Assembly: GCA_033239005.1 (NCBI GenBank)
Contig: BSQZ01000026.1
Span: 2,625,001-2,689,000 of the forward strand
DNA from: Lamellibrachia satsuma
Taxonomy: Eukaryota; Annelida; Polychaeta; Sabellida; Siboglinidae
Direction: 5' to 3'
Length of the DNA: 64,000 nucleotides
Position numbers and translations under genes: made by a program. The notes under the pieces were generated by a model. It was not told where the DNA came from and searched no databases. It saw nothing but the letters and a program-made list of their open reading frames with translations. Below are positions 26,811 to 38,435 of this stretch, in pieces (the stretch's first letter is position 1; the number at the start of each line of letters is the position of its first letter).

Positions 26811-27709
26811 ATTAGGTCAGATGAAGCAATATATTATTCTGCCTTGTTGGCTGTAATCTGTTGTAGTACATTTGAACTAAAACCAAATCACATCTGTAAA
26901 CTGTTATTTAAAAAATATGTTCCTTAGATTTGTAATATTCAAAATGGTATGCACATTGATAAGTATTGGTAAAATTAGAAAATTATTGTTATACGCCAAG
27001 GTTTAAATGGCACTTTTTAAAACACATCAACATTAATCTACTATATAAAACTTAGTTTACAGCATATGTGTGTTTTCACACTACCATGTCCAAAATAGGT
27101 TTTAGTCTATCCAAAGACAACTCGTGGAGCAAGTAGATGAAATAAAACACAGAGTCATATCTTGTCATTGAACATGTCTTAGCTAACACTGAACATCTGA
27201 TACACAACACATACATATCAATTATCTTCCACACTTGTGTGTCAATTAGATGAGATTAAACAAACATGAAGTGAACCAACAGCCAAGATCATCCCTCTGC
27301 AACCCAGTTTTTTTTCACCGTCACTGGTTACATACAGACTCTTCTAGTGACATTCGCACAACCTATGACATAGCCAACACATTGGTTACCAGAAATTTGA
27401 TTCGTGACATTCTCCTACTTAATTAGTAGATTCTTCTAGACTGTTCTGGAGAGATGTATATCTAGAGCCCCATTCATACCGAGAAGTTGGTCTGTCCTTT
27501 CTGATGCATCACAGTAGTCATATTTCACCTTTAATTTTTGTTTTGTCTCCACGTCTGAATACTGTTATAAAATTGCTAAAAGTGGACTATGTTATAAATG
27601 CTATGTTATAAACTTACACATAAATACAAACAAGTTCTTTGTTGTCTATATTGCGTGCTGCGTCAACAGCCAACGATTATGAATTGTAGGAAATAACAGT
27701 GGCAGAAAT

Positions 27710-29490
27710 GTCCACTCAGAGTGATAGAGCACTTTCACACCAGCCAGCAATCAACAATAACCATTCCTATTGAAAAAGTCACAAACAGGAATTTCGTATA
27801 GGATTTGTGTAGTACATAAAACTATACCAGTAAAACAATACCACTAATGCAATAAACCCACAGGGTCACTGGAATAAATGAAAATTAAGCATGGCAAATT
27901 TCCAAAGTGGAAAATTCCACTGTTGCACAGTTCCACCTATTCATTGATAACACAATGCCTGATCCCTGACCTTTCTTATTCATTGATGGCATATGACCAC
28001 ACTTGGCGTTAGCACATGGCTCCTCATTACAGTAATCATATCTATTAATGTTTACGTCAATAACTAGTTGTCAAGTCATAGTGGTGACAAGAAATAAAGG
28101 GCCAGTTATTAAACCTTAAATAAATATATTAAGTTTGGAAAATGTCCACAGTTGTGCCTACTCATTGATAGTGCAGAGTGTGTGACCTTTCTTCATTGAT
28201 GATACACTATCCACCATCTTCACCATCCCATTGTGGATATGACCTTACAACTTATATTTGTAAACCTAGAATGTACTACAAAAGATCACAGCCAACAAAG
28301 CAGATTGCTTCATCTGACATCATCTTTTATGAACCAGACCCTCCTTCAGTCTTTATTAACCCTTTAGAATATTTCCCAGTGTGCTCACGTGCCCTAAGTT
28401 AGTTGGGGTGGCTATTCTATGCTTGTTTTGTAGTTTGTAGTAGTTTCAGTAAAAGTTTTTAAGATAAACCAACAATTTCTTCACAATTTGTAGTTGAAGT
28501 ACTACATAATACTCCATAATACTCCATAATACTACATAATACTCCAGATTAAAACTTAAAGTTTTTCATTTATTTGGTGATGTTTCGTGATTTAAAATTT
28601 TTTTTTGGTAAATATGAAAAATACCCACAAAATGCCATCTCTACCATTCGTTCCAGAACCCATATTATTTCACTCACATATACGTTCATTTCATATAGAT
28701 ACAGATAATAGATATGTGTATCATGCTTGAAATGTGAAATTTTTAGTTGTTTTACATATTGTTGACAAAACAACGGCCATTTGCAATACTGACATGTCCC
28801 GTTAATTTGCTGCCAAAATGGCCCTTGAATCTGTATTTGTAATGTATTGTTGTCTACAATATCAGGCTACGCCAGCCATCTGACAAACATGTGGTGTGTT
28901 TACGATCGTTTTTGATTGGCCCGTTATCCGGCGGGGTCACCAGGTCACATCAACTTATTTGTGGTGTTGATGTTCAGTTCAATATTTCCTAGCATGTTAT
29001 AATAAAAAAATCAAATGACATGTTAGCCACCTCAGCAACCCTAACTACATGAAACAATTACCTATGCAGTAACTGGAATCAGTAGTGTTTATGATTCTTC
29101 TAAATACAGTAATTATTATGGGCTGCATATATTTGAAACATCTCTTATTTTTGTTAATGTGCATGTATATAACTAGTTGTGATGCCACAGTCATCTCAAA
29201 GTAATTACCTATACAATGACATATGTAACCATGCTAAAACCACAAGTAAGTTAATAAGTACTGAGCAGGCAGATTCCACAGTTGCTGAAGTGGGGTGACA
29301 ACACATTACCTTCTACACTCCTTTAACTCTTTAGACTCATAAAAAAAAGCAAAAAAATGTCAACACAACCAGATGTAAATAATACACACGGTATATGGAG
29401 GAATTGTTTTTTTTTTCATTTTAGTTTCAGTGTTCCCCGCTTCATTAAAGGCACAATAGACTTATAAATAAGTGGGAGTCGTTTCAGCCC
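27710..29490. repeat. Duplicated block, unit 2
   Basis: Collinear partner of 22470-24335. It differs by small indels, a triplicated ACTCCATAAT stretch (28500-28550), and single versus double copies of the 49-bp element. A candidate inverted-terminal element begins inside it at 28356. Confidence 0.9.
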
Positions 29491-29856
29491 ATACTAGTAG
29501 TGGAATTCTAAGCAGCAAAATTCTATAAACAATCGTTTCGGTCAAACTATAAAAAATAGCGAACTTAATAAGGTTCATGGAGCCCATTTCCCAGTTCGAA
29601 TATGCAAGTTTAAAGTTGGTCAAATTATTGAAATAGCTATGAAATAACCATTTCGGCCCATGGAGCCCGCTGGCATTGGTTGCAAACATGGCTGATTCGG
29701 CCCATGCGAGGGAAAACACTTCACGGTTCACCAGTTGTGAAAACCTTCACTGCATATGCAACAGCCGATATCAATTCTACAGCCATTTACAACAGTAGGC
29801 ACACACTGGGAAATATTTACTAGGTCCATACAAGTGCCTGGGGTATAAAGGGTTAA
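28356..29856. mobile_element. Possible piggyBac-like MITE or foldback element
   Basis: TTAACCCTTTAGA at 28356 and its inverse ATAAAGGGTTAA ending at 29856 are both bounded by TTAA, the piggyBac target. Inside are inverted CCCAGTGTG / CACACTGGG blocks. The inverted similarity continues outward past the TTAA (ACCAGACC.. and CATCTGA), which does not fit a simple piggyBac insertion. A longer foldback element is the alternative. Confidence 0.5.
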
Positions 29857-29859
29857 TGA

Positions 29860-30534
29860 AGACTGCAGGAATGGTCTGGTCAGATGTAGTAATGTACTGT
29901 TATGTCTTGTTGGTGTGTCTTTGACACCATCCTGTCCAAAATAGGTTAAAGACTATCCTAAGAGAAAGTACTGGAGTAAATTGTGTCCCTTGTTGATGCG
30001 ATTAAATGCGACTTCGCCAGGGATCATCTCAAAGTGCTAAAACCATCTGATGCGTTTCTGACACCACCCTCCTCCAAAATAAATGTTATTAGTCCACAAA
30101 CATTCAGGACTGGAACGAATCAGTCCTGAACAATCTAATGTATTTGTTGGACTAAGCATTTTTACCCAATGGTCATGACTACTAACTTTAAACAACCACC
30201 AAATAACCACGACATGTCTCAACTGTGGGGCAACCACAAACAGTGGCACCATCTAGTGGAAAATAAAAAAAACAGTGTGAAGCCCACATTGTGTGAATCC
30301 CCCTCGGTACTCCAAAGGTCTGGACACCAAGTTTTATAAGCATAGGTGTAAAATTATGGTTTCCATATAAGTCTTATTGATTTTCTTAATGGCCCATAAT
30401 TGTCGAATGGTATGTGAATAACAGAACATCAGTTTAAACGACACCCGAAGACTGACTCGCGCGAATAATTTAGGTGTGCACAGTCAGTTTGCATGTCAAA
30501 GCAGCAGATGGAGACAATAATCATAAGTGTTTGT
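29860..30534. other. Non-coding, no gene seen
   Basis: Unique-looking AT-rich sequence with one small open frame on the minus strand (30037-30252) that resembles no family I know. Confidence 0.4.
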
Positions 30535-31000
30535 TGTGGATCTTACAGATTTTTTTACCAGTCTTACAGGTGTCCATCACTCAGGGTAAGCACCTATGCT
30601 TATAAGAATGGTAAGAGTTAACATGAAAATTTAACAAGATTTAACAAGATTGCCATCCCAAACAACAAGTTCCCGATGGCAAGAGTCCACCAATTTTCTC
30701 ATCTATGTGTAGCCCGCCCTTATCAGATATTTGTCAATTCTATTTTTAAACATATTCACACTACCCGCATTAACACAATCATTTGGCAGTTTGTTCCATT
30801 CATTTATCACCCTCTGTGAGAAAGAGTACTTTCTCATGTCCAACCTACACTGCTCCTTAACTAATGCTTTGTGTCCTCTGGTTCTAATGCCTTCTTTAAG
30901 TTTGAAGAACATATTCCTATCAACATCCTCATAGCCATTCACTATTTTCAACACTTCTATATGTTTGTTTGTGGATCTTACATATTTTTTTTTACCAGTC
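30535..31000 (-). mobile_element. Tandemly duplicated 3' end of the LINE
   Basis: About 430 bp that repeats directly at 30968-31430. It carries the last roughly 75-100 codons of the LINE open frame (KALVKEQCRLDMRKYSFSQR, NEWNKLPNDCVNAGS, ending IRAGYT) and the 3' tail. The two copies differ by a few percent. Confidence 0.88.
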
Positions 31001-31082
31001 TTACAGGTGTCCATCACTCAGGGTAAGCTCCCATGCTTATAAGAATGCTAAGAGTTAACACGAAAATTTAACAAGATTTAAC

Positions 31083-31899
31083 AAGATTGCCATCCCAAAC
31101 AACAAGTTCCAGATGGCAAGTGGACAAGGAAGCCATTGACTTATCGAGAGTCCAACAACTTTCTCATTTATGTATAGCCCGCCCTTATCAGATATCTGTC
31201 AATTCTATTTTTAAACATATTCATACTACTAGCATTAACACAATCATTTGGCAGTTTGTTCCATTCATTTATCACCCTCTGTGAGAATGAGTACTTTCTC
31301 ACGTCCAACCTACACTGCTCCTTAACTAATGCTTTATGTCCTCTGGTTCTAATGCCTTCTTTAAGTTTGAAGAACATATTCCTATCAACATCCTCATAGC
31401 CATTCACTATTTTCAACACTTCTATTTGGTCTCCTCTTAGTGTCCTGGTCTCTAGTGTTGTCAAACCACATTGCGATAAGTGATTTTCATAACTAAGGTC
31501 TCTCAATTCTGGAATGATTCTAGTTGCTCTTCTTTGTATTCTTTCTAGCTTGTCTATGTCCTTTTTATAATATGGCCTCCATGCTTGTATACAATATTCC
31601 AAATGTGGTCTAACTATTGCTTTGTATAGGGGTACAATTAGCTGTTTCTCCTTATACATGATAGTTCTCCTAATTAGGGGTACAATCCCACATTGCTCTG
31701 AAACTTTCATGTCAGCACTAAATGTTACTCCTAAGTCCTTTTTTGTGTGGTTCTACCTAATATAGCATCCCCCATTTTATATTCTTCATCCACGTTATCT
31801 TCATCCTGTAAACTTTGTCTGTAACATTATTACCTTTCTGAATACTTTTGTGTCATCTGCAAATTTGAGTACTTTGCTAGATATGTCATCTTCCAAATC

Positions 31900-31991
<92 letters not shown>

Positions 31992-33570
31992 CAACAGTAT
32001 AGGGCCTAATACTGATCCCTGTGGAACCACACTCAAAACAGATTTCCAGTTTGAAATCTCACCATCTACTATTACTCTCTGTCTTCTGTGTGTAAGCCAC
32101 TTTTCTATCCAGTTGATTACATCATTACCTATAGCATGGCTTTTAGTTTAAGTAACAGTCTTTGATGTGGCACTTTATCGAAAGCTTTCTGAAAATCTAA
32201 GTAAATAACATCCACTGGTGACCTTTCATCTACCCACTTTGTAATTTCTTCAAAAGAACACAAGAGATTGCTTTTAGGAACCCATGTTGAGATGTATTTA
32301 TTAATTTTACAAGGAATTCCACCATGTGGTCTCTAATTAATGTTTCCAGTAATTTACATACAACTGATGTTAAACTCACTGGTCTGGAATTTTCTGGTTT
32401 GTTCCTCGATCCCTTCTTAAATAGCGGCGTAATGTTTGCTTCTTTCCATTCTGAAGGAACTATTCCTTCTTCTAGTGACAAGTTAAACAATTTTGCAAGT
32501 GGCATACTAATTTGATCAACAATTTCCTTAAGCAGTTTTGGTGGTATCCCATGAACTCCAGGTGATTTATTATCTTTCATATTCTTAATTTTCTTTGCTA
32601 TCAGTTCAGGAGTTACAGATAACTACCCTAAATGTTCTGATTTATTGCTCTCAAATTTAGTAAATGGAACTAGGAGTGAGCTGATATCTTCTGTGGTAAA
32701 AAGTGAGCTGAAATACTCATTCAAGACCTCTGCCATTTGAAACCCGTCTAAAATTATGTTTCCCCTGTTGTTTTCCAGTGGTCCAACCTTATGTCGAACT
32801 TTCTGCTTACTCCTTACATAAGCATAGAAACTCTTGCTGTCATTTTTTATATTATCTACCAATTTTTTGTCAAAGGTTCTTTTAGATTTTCTAATTTCAG
32901 TTGTAGCTAGGTTAAGTGCCTCTTTGTAATTTGCATATAGTCTTCATCCTTTCTAGTACACCTATAAACCCTCCACATAGTTTGCTTAAACATTATTTTT
33001 CTAATAGCTTCTTTTGACAAGTGTTTCTTTCTAGACCGTTTTCCTTGTTTTTCAAGGGAACAAATTTATCGATGATACTCTCAATTTCATATTTTAGAAT
33101 ATTCCAACATTCAGTTGAGGTCTTATTCATCAACATATTATTCCAATCTAGCTTTGCTAAGTAGTTTTTCATATATTTATAGTTACCTTTGTGGAAGTTT
33201 CTCCTATATCTTTTTTATTGTTACTTTCTGATTTTACATTGATGTCAAAATGTATTTGATTATGGTCACTGTTACCCAATGGTTCATGTATTTTTACATT
33301 GTCCACTAATTCTTTTTGTGATGATAAAACTATATCTTATACATTTTCTCCCCTGGTTAATTCTAGCATGTGCTAAGTAAGGAAGCTATCCTGAATTAAA
33401 AATAGAAATTGTTGGTCCTCACCTAGATTTCCATTGTATGTGTCCATGGTTAAAATCTCCCATTATGATACATTCCCCTTTACTAACTTCCTTTATAGCA
33501 TTTTGTATTTTTGTGTTATCTTCTTTGTTTATGTTTGGACTTCGGTAAACTAATCCAATAGTTAATTTTG
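31083..33570 (-). mobile_element. CR1/L2-like non-LTR retrotransposon, 5'-truncated and decayed
   Basis: A LINE copies itself by target-primed reverse transcription. On the minus strand from 33570: an AP-endonuclease stretch (GLVYRSPN, then CIIMGDFNH), a linker with KSFYAYVRSKQKV, then reverse transcriptase (SPGVHGIPPKLLKEI, EWKEANITPLFKKG, RPVSLTSVVCKLLE, ISTSQHGF-like segment, VIYLDFQKAFDKVPH, QGSVLGPILF, FADDTKVF), then the C-terminal region (RPHLEYCIQAWRPYYKKDID, LERIQRRATRIIPEL, ending IRAGYT). Many frameshifts and stops; no intact frame longer than about 180 codons. The catalytic ADD motif is preserved, with a long TA run just before it. It sits in the last intron of the MAN2B1-like gene, in the same orientation. 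Confidence 0.93.
31902..31990. repeat. (TA)n microsatellite inside LINE reverse transcriptase
   Basis: About 43 TA units placed where the LINE should encode the residues between LGPILF and NDLEDD (normally a short Y-I-Y-like stretch). The run has grown out of a TATATAA-like coding stretch. Confidence 0.97.
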
Positions 33571-33611
33571 AATTTCCTGAAATTATTTTGCACCAAACAG
33601 TGTAATCGTAA

Positions 33612-33770
33612 TCTGCTTACCTCCTCCTGTCTTCCCCTACCGCTGTACGTTCACATACCTCCTCCTGTCTCCCCCCCGCCCCTGTACGTTCACATACCTC
33701 CTCCTGTCTTCCCCAGCCCTTGTACGTTCACATACCTCCTCCTGTCTTCCCCTGCCCCTGTACATTCCAG
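33612..33770. repeat. About 37-bp tandem repeat containing splice donors, 4 units
   Basis: Four copies of a unit with CATACCTCCTCCTGTCT and CCCTGTACGTTCA. Read on the minus strand each contains AGACAGGAGGAG followed by GT: three units have GTATGTGA and the most distal has GTAAGC. The first unit is the 3' end of the MAN2B1-like exon at 33736-33856. Confidence 0.93.
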
Positions 33771-33856
33771 TGAAGCGTTTTCGCATCCTTCAACAGTTGG
33801 TTGGCTCCCAAAGTCAATTCCTCCACAGATGCAACTTCAAACGTGTTGAATAATCC
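33736..33856 (-). CDS. MAN2B1-like: MAN2B1-like penultimate exon (LFNTFEVASVEELTLGANQL)
   Basis: 121 nt, acceptor CTCGCAG and donor GTATGTG. Phase 0 start and phase 1 end, matching the phase of the last exon at 3434. It encodes GLFNTFEVASVEELTLGANQ, as in the family string LFSTFTI..LQE.TL.ANQL. Its 3' end (KTGG) and donor lie in the first unit of a tandem repeat that copies the splice donor four times (33612-33770). Confidence 0.93.
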
Positions 33857-34516
33857 CTGCGAGAGACAACATTTATTGCTTCGGAAACTACAGAAAGAGA
33901 AAATGCCCAATTTTGCAAAATCTATATCGTGCTAAAAAATGAAGCACCTATAAATTTAAGTGAAGATATTAAAAACAAATATTGATTGGTCATTAAAAGT
34001 CAGATTTAAAGGCCAAAATGGTACTGTTTGGAAGGTTACTAAAGAACTGCAATAAATAGCGAAATTCATAATATAATTATTTTTTTAAAGTGTAAAATGT
34101 TTTATTATTTTTTATTATGTGTGTGCATGCATGCGTTCATGCTTGCGTGTGCATAAATATATATTCATTTAACACAATGCAGTCAGTTTAATAAAACTGT
34201 GCATACTTTTTGTTAAAATCAACAAAAGAATTAACTACCCTGTACGATCATTTCATCTGGTAACTTGCAACATTTATTTAAATTTGTCTGATGAGTTCAT
34301 CAGAAGTAAATAAAAATTTTGCACAAATGAACAACCATGTCATAGCTGATACTAGAATGGTTTGATTTTTCATAAAATGAGTCTGAAACGAGATGAAAAA
34401 AAATTAAATTGCGGATGCAGTTTTAACACATCTCCAATATGACTCAGTTAGTTTTGTTAATTAGGTCACATAAAGATACAACTGAGTGAATGATTATTCT
34501 AATATTTAACACTTAC

Positions 34517-34666
34517 CTTCAGGCTAACGGTGGTTGGTTTTGACAAAGTTGCGTCGTCACCCTTCTCATAGAAGTATTCGAGTCGAAGTAGATAGGTGGG
34601 TCCCTCCCATTCTTCCAGGGTCAATAAGTGCACATTGGCTGGCAGCGCCCTCTTTAGGCCACACCA
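34517..34666 (-). CDS. MAN2B1-like: MAN2B1-like exon (LPANVHLLTLEEW)
   Basis: 150 nt (50 codons, phase 0 at both ends), acceptor GATTAG and donor GTAAGT. It encodes GLKRALPANVHLLTLEEW and YLLRLEYFYEKGDDATLS, matching the human segment GLRRDLP..VHLLTL and LLRLEHQF. Reading frame intact. Confidence 0.95.
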
Positions 34667-34724
34667 CTAATCAGCAGAGAATAACAACATTAATTTATAT
34701 TACAATCTTTGCACAGTATGTCAC

Positions 34725-34774
<50 letters not shown>
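34725..34774. repeat. (TA)n microsatellite
   Basis: About 25 TA dinucleotides with one AA interruption near 34735. Confidence 0.97.
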
Positions 34775-34778
<4 letters not shown>

Positions 34779-34987
34779 AATTTATCTAAATCAAACATAA
34801 ATTTATATTTGCTTTAGTAAAATCATATAAGTAAGTATCTAGTCCAGTAGTTCAACAAAAGAGACACAATTGTTGTTTCATGTTATCCAAAGATATACAC
34901 TTTCATGATGGGATGATGCTCTAAAGAAAATCTTCCTTTGGATTCTGGTAGAGATACATACTGGTCAAGCAATACACACAGTGGATA

Positions 34988-36715
34988 TGTAGGGGAAGGC
35001 AGTGTTAGTTGAGCCACTGGGTTTGTTGAGCCACCCATGTTTCCCAGGAAATTACAGCAGCGACAGTTACGTGGTACCATCCAGTGGTTGAATGTTATTA
35101 GAACACGGATGATTATAATCGACCAGAACATGTGAGCTAAAAGTATGTTTTTTGATGTTTTTCTAAACTTTTGTTAATTGTGATTAATGTCTGCTGGTGT
35201 ATAAACTATCAATGCATGGGACCAGACTTTATTATTTATTATTTGTGCAATCATTTATTGTCACTCAATATCATTTTACGAAGATTTTCGCGGTTTTTAA
35301 TGATGGGTTATCAAAATCTGCTATGGCCGCAATGGCGGACGGCATTACTTCAAATGACAATTTACCGCTGTATGTTTTGGATAGATTATTTGATAGTTTT
35401 AGCGACGAATCTTTTTCGGATGTTGACGATCGAAACAACAATGATGTTGGTGAACTTAGTGACTGAGCTGGAAGCAAAATGGATACTGACAGCGGGAGTA
35501 TTTTCGATGGCTACTCAGACGTCAGTGATGATGAATGTGACGATGTAAACATTGAGGATGAGCTATACACTGTACTATCAATGCTGGATGATGCATAGTT
35601 TGATTTTTGTAAGAAGAAATAGGTGTCTGTGAATCCGTCAAAATGCAAAGTTTGATTGGCATAGGTCCAGTAGCGATGAATGTGTTAGCAAATATATAAA
35701 TGAACACTTCTGTCATATATGCTTAAAATACAGATAAATAACTTGTTTTTCACTTTCTCATACTACAAAAAATGTACTTTATATTGTATTTTATATCACA
35801 GTACACTCCTGTAGGATGATAAACATGAGTAATTTACATGAAATATGTACACTGGCATACAACTGCATTCAGCAACTGCAAAAAACATTGAAATCGTGGT
35901 GGCCATCTTGGATTGCTGGTTACTATGACAACAAAACGTAAAATTACATAGTTCATTTTACTCGCTGATTATCGTACTTTCAGAATATATATAATATTCC
36001 TATTCATAGAATGTATTTTTGTTGCTGAAATCTTGACTTTAAGTGATGCAGCAGATCAGAGCTGCAGTACTGAAATGGTTAACTATGCACAGAGAAGAAG
36101 ATAATTTACATCACTTCACGCATTAATGAGAAGTTAATTAAATAAGTTTAATTGTCGAAATGGGGCTAGTTGAGCCACCGAAGGCCTGACAGAGGGTTAG
36201 TTAAGCAGCGGTTAGAGAACAAAGACAAAATAATAATAATGTTCTATACCCCAAGTTTTCACGGAATTCATTTTTTTGAGCAAATTCGGACAAGGCAACT
36301 TATTAGCAGTTAGTGACACTTTTTGCGATTGGCATATAAGTCTATATTAATTGTGTCGACTTATTAATTAATCGTGTAGACTTGTCAGAGACATGTTGTA
36401 CCCCTTGGTATTGGCCGAGTTGTTATGAATTTTTTGTACAAGGCCTACGTAAATTATAGAAATAAAGCATTTATGCAACTTACACTATACTGTGGCTCAA
36501 CTTACCCCACACCACGTGTTAATTGAGGCAGCTTACCAACCCAATGAATCAGCTATATATAATTATCTATGCATGGTAAATATTATTTTGGTCTAAAATG
36601 ATTTGCTAATAATCATAGTTTATATGAGTAAAAACAATTTTGACTTATGAATATGATTGCGCTCTAGACATCAAAAAGAATGAAAGATGGCTCAACTAAC
36701 ACTGCTTTCCCTACA
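34988..36715. mobile_element. 1.7-kb TIR DNA transposon, unclassified
   Basis: Inverted ends TGTAGGGGAAGGCAGTGTTA and TGTAGGGAAAGCAGTGTTAG, both followed by TTGAGCCA. Inside are subterminal GTTGAGCCACC and GTGGCTCAACTTACCC motifs. It carries a short acidic open frame at 35326-35598 broken by one TGA. A second, internally deleted copy lies at 21755-22465. No transposase core was recognised, and no clear target-site duplication, so the superfamily is open. It lies in the intron between exons 34517-34666 and 37383-37528. Confidence 0.85.
35326..35598 (+). pseudogene. Acidic Asp/Ser-rich open frame in the TIR transposon
   Basis: Starting at a methionine at 35326, the frame reads LYVLDRLFDSFSDESFSDVD, reaches a TGA at 35464, then continues in the same frame with MDTDSGSIFDGYSDVSDDEC and ends with a TAG at 35598. 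Acid- and serine-rich N-termini of this style are common in transposase-like proteins, but no catalytic domain follows. Function unknown; likely the N-terminal remnant of the element's own protein. Confidence 0.5.
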
Positions 36716-36807
36716 CTCTTAGTAAGACAAACACACCAAAACAATGAATTTACTTAAAGAGAAAAAAGTAATGGTTTTGGGGCTATGCACCTAAGATAAT
36801 AAAAACT

Positions 36808-37372
36808 AACCATGTGCAACTAAAATCAAGAATATCACGCCAGTGATTTACTCAGAATGTGTTCTAAAAGTGGGAGATTCCGGTCATTTCTCCGGTTGAC
36901 CGAGGGTTGACATGTTAATCAGTGCAACCGATAAGCGCATGTGCAGCTCTATGAAAATTGGGTAACCTATACTTCCTGTGAAGTTGTAAGGGACGTCAGC
37001 ATACACAGAACCAACGTAGTCTCAAACAAATGTGCTATTTTATCTGAAAGAAGGCTGGTTTAGTAAACAATGGCCAAAATATGTTACGTAAGTTGAGCTT
37101 GGTTGCAAACAGCATGGCCATATCCTATTGGCAAATATAGTAGCAAGTATATTTTCCTTTGGCGAGCGAATTTTTGTAGACTTCGACACTCATGACGTAG
37201 GGTTATCTAACAGTATGACGTAGCCCATAAAATTAAGATGCTGTGCGGTCAACAAGGTTTTCCTAGTAAATCACTGGCATGATATTCTTAATTATTGTAG
37301 TTGCAAATGGTTGTTTTATAACTCTTATGGGTAGATATGCCCAAAAACCCATGACTTTTGTTTCTCTTTAAC
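36808..37372. repeat. Intronic repeat next to the donor of exon 37383-37528
   Basis: Matches 37987-38330 in direct orientation: AAATCAAGAATATCA, ACTCAGAATGT.TTCTAAAAG, GACATGTT..CCAGTGC, TCAACAAGGTTTTCCTAGTA, then CCCAAAA(AC)CCATGACTTTT. It ends about 10 bp before the exon boundary at 37383. Confidence 0.88.
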
Positions 37373-37382
37373 TGGTGATTAC

Positions 37383-37528
37383 CTGGGTGTTGTATGACTG
37401 GTTATAAGAGGCTGGAGACATAGTTAGTTGTGAGAAAGTGACACTAGGGGCCATGAACAATCGCTCAGCCAGATCACGATGAAGCGGAGCTGATCTCTCA
37501 ATGGTGTCCAATAGCAGGTAATGTTTGC
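37383..37528 (-). CDS. MAN2B1-like: MAN2B1-like exon (HYLLLDT)
   Basis: 146 nt, acceptor ACATAG and donor GTAATC. The first two bases complete the glycine codon begun in the preceding exon, giving RGKHYLLLDTIERSAPLHRD, in line with the human RGRHLVLLDT segment. It ends in phase 0 with SYNTQ. No stop or frameshift is visible. Confidence 0.92.
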
Positions 37529-37986
37529 CTATGTTAAAAAGCAAACATTATGTTAAAACTACAAATTAGAACAAAATGATTCAACACAAACAATGGAAAC
37601 AAAGCTAAATAATAATAAAAAAATTGGAAAAAGCAATGGCAATTATAATGAAACTTAAATATTACTGACAAATATTCAAATTAAAGGCGCATAAATGCAT
37701 ATTTGTGCCTTATCTCTAATCTCTACAAAGGCAAACATTTTAATTAGCTGTTTTTATATTGTCTCTTAACATGTCTGACATTTTGTGGATTTGTCATATT
37801 AACAAATGATTATATTTGTTAAATTTTTAATGATTTGTTTAATCAAATACATGTTATTAAAATATGAATTATTATCAAAATAGACCTTAGGTGTCTACTT
37901 TACATAAACAATAAAAAAAACAATATATATATATATATATAATAAAGAAGTCATGTTTTCTTTGCCCCAAAAATAGATAATAGAAA

Positions 37987-38330
37987 CTAACCATATGCAA
38001 TTAAAATCAAGAATATCAGTTCACTCAGAATGTATTCTAAAAGTGAGAGATTCTGGTCATTTCTCTGAATGACCGAGAGCTGACATGTTGACCAGTGCGA
38101 CCAATAAGGCATGTGTAGTTCTATGAAATCAGGGTAACCCAGACTACAAGTGAAGTATTAATTGAGGCCGGCATACACATAACCACTAAAAGTCTGTTTG
38201 TGTTCAACAAGGTTTTCCTAGTAAACCACTAGTTTGATATTCTTAATTGCAGTTGTGAATAGTTATCTTTTAGTAAGTCTTATAGGTGCAACAGCCCAAA
38301 ACCATGACTTTTTGTTTCCCTTTAATTAAA
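37987..38330. repeat. Intronic repeat next to the donor of exon 38345-38435
   Basis: Direct copy of 36808-37372 with an internal deletion. It ends about 14 bp from the exon boundary at 38345. Two successive introns thus have homologous sequence at the same end. Confidence 0.88.
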
Positions 38331-38344
38331 ATAGAAAATCTCAC

Positions 38345-38435
38345 CTCTGACCACAAATCCTTTACCAGTTATGCCTGTTTCATTCAAAGGCTCGCCAACC
38401 GCCAAGTGATCATCCACCAGGAGGCGCCGGTGTAC
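38345..38435 (-). CDS. MAN2B1-like: MAN2B1-like exon (VHRRLL)
   Basis: 91 nt, acceptor ATTAG and donor GTGAG. Starts in phase 0 and ends in phase 1. It encodes 30 residues, VHRRLLVDDHLAVGEPLNET and then GITGKGFVVR, matching the HRRLL.DD..GV.EPL.E segment of lysosomal alpha-mannosidases. An intact N-glycosylation sequon (NET) is present. Confidence 0.93.

Noticed and set aside
23028..29856. One 6.8-kb piggyBac element from the TTAA at 23028 to that at 29856
   Set aside because: The interval contains two copies of a duplicated block with a second left end at 28356; the shorter pairing is simpler.
33568..33849. Proline-rich protein frame on the plus strand
   Set aside because: Produced by the splice-donor tandem repeat on the antisense side of a real exon.
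34883..35131. Minus-strand 82-codon frame
   Set aside because: Overlaps the TIR end of a transposon and has no family features.
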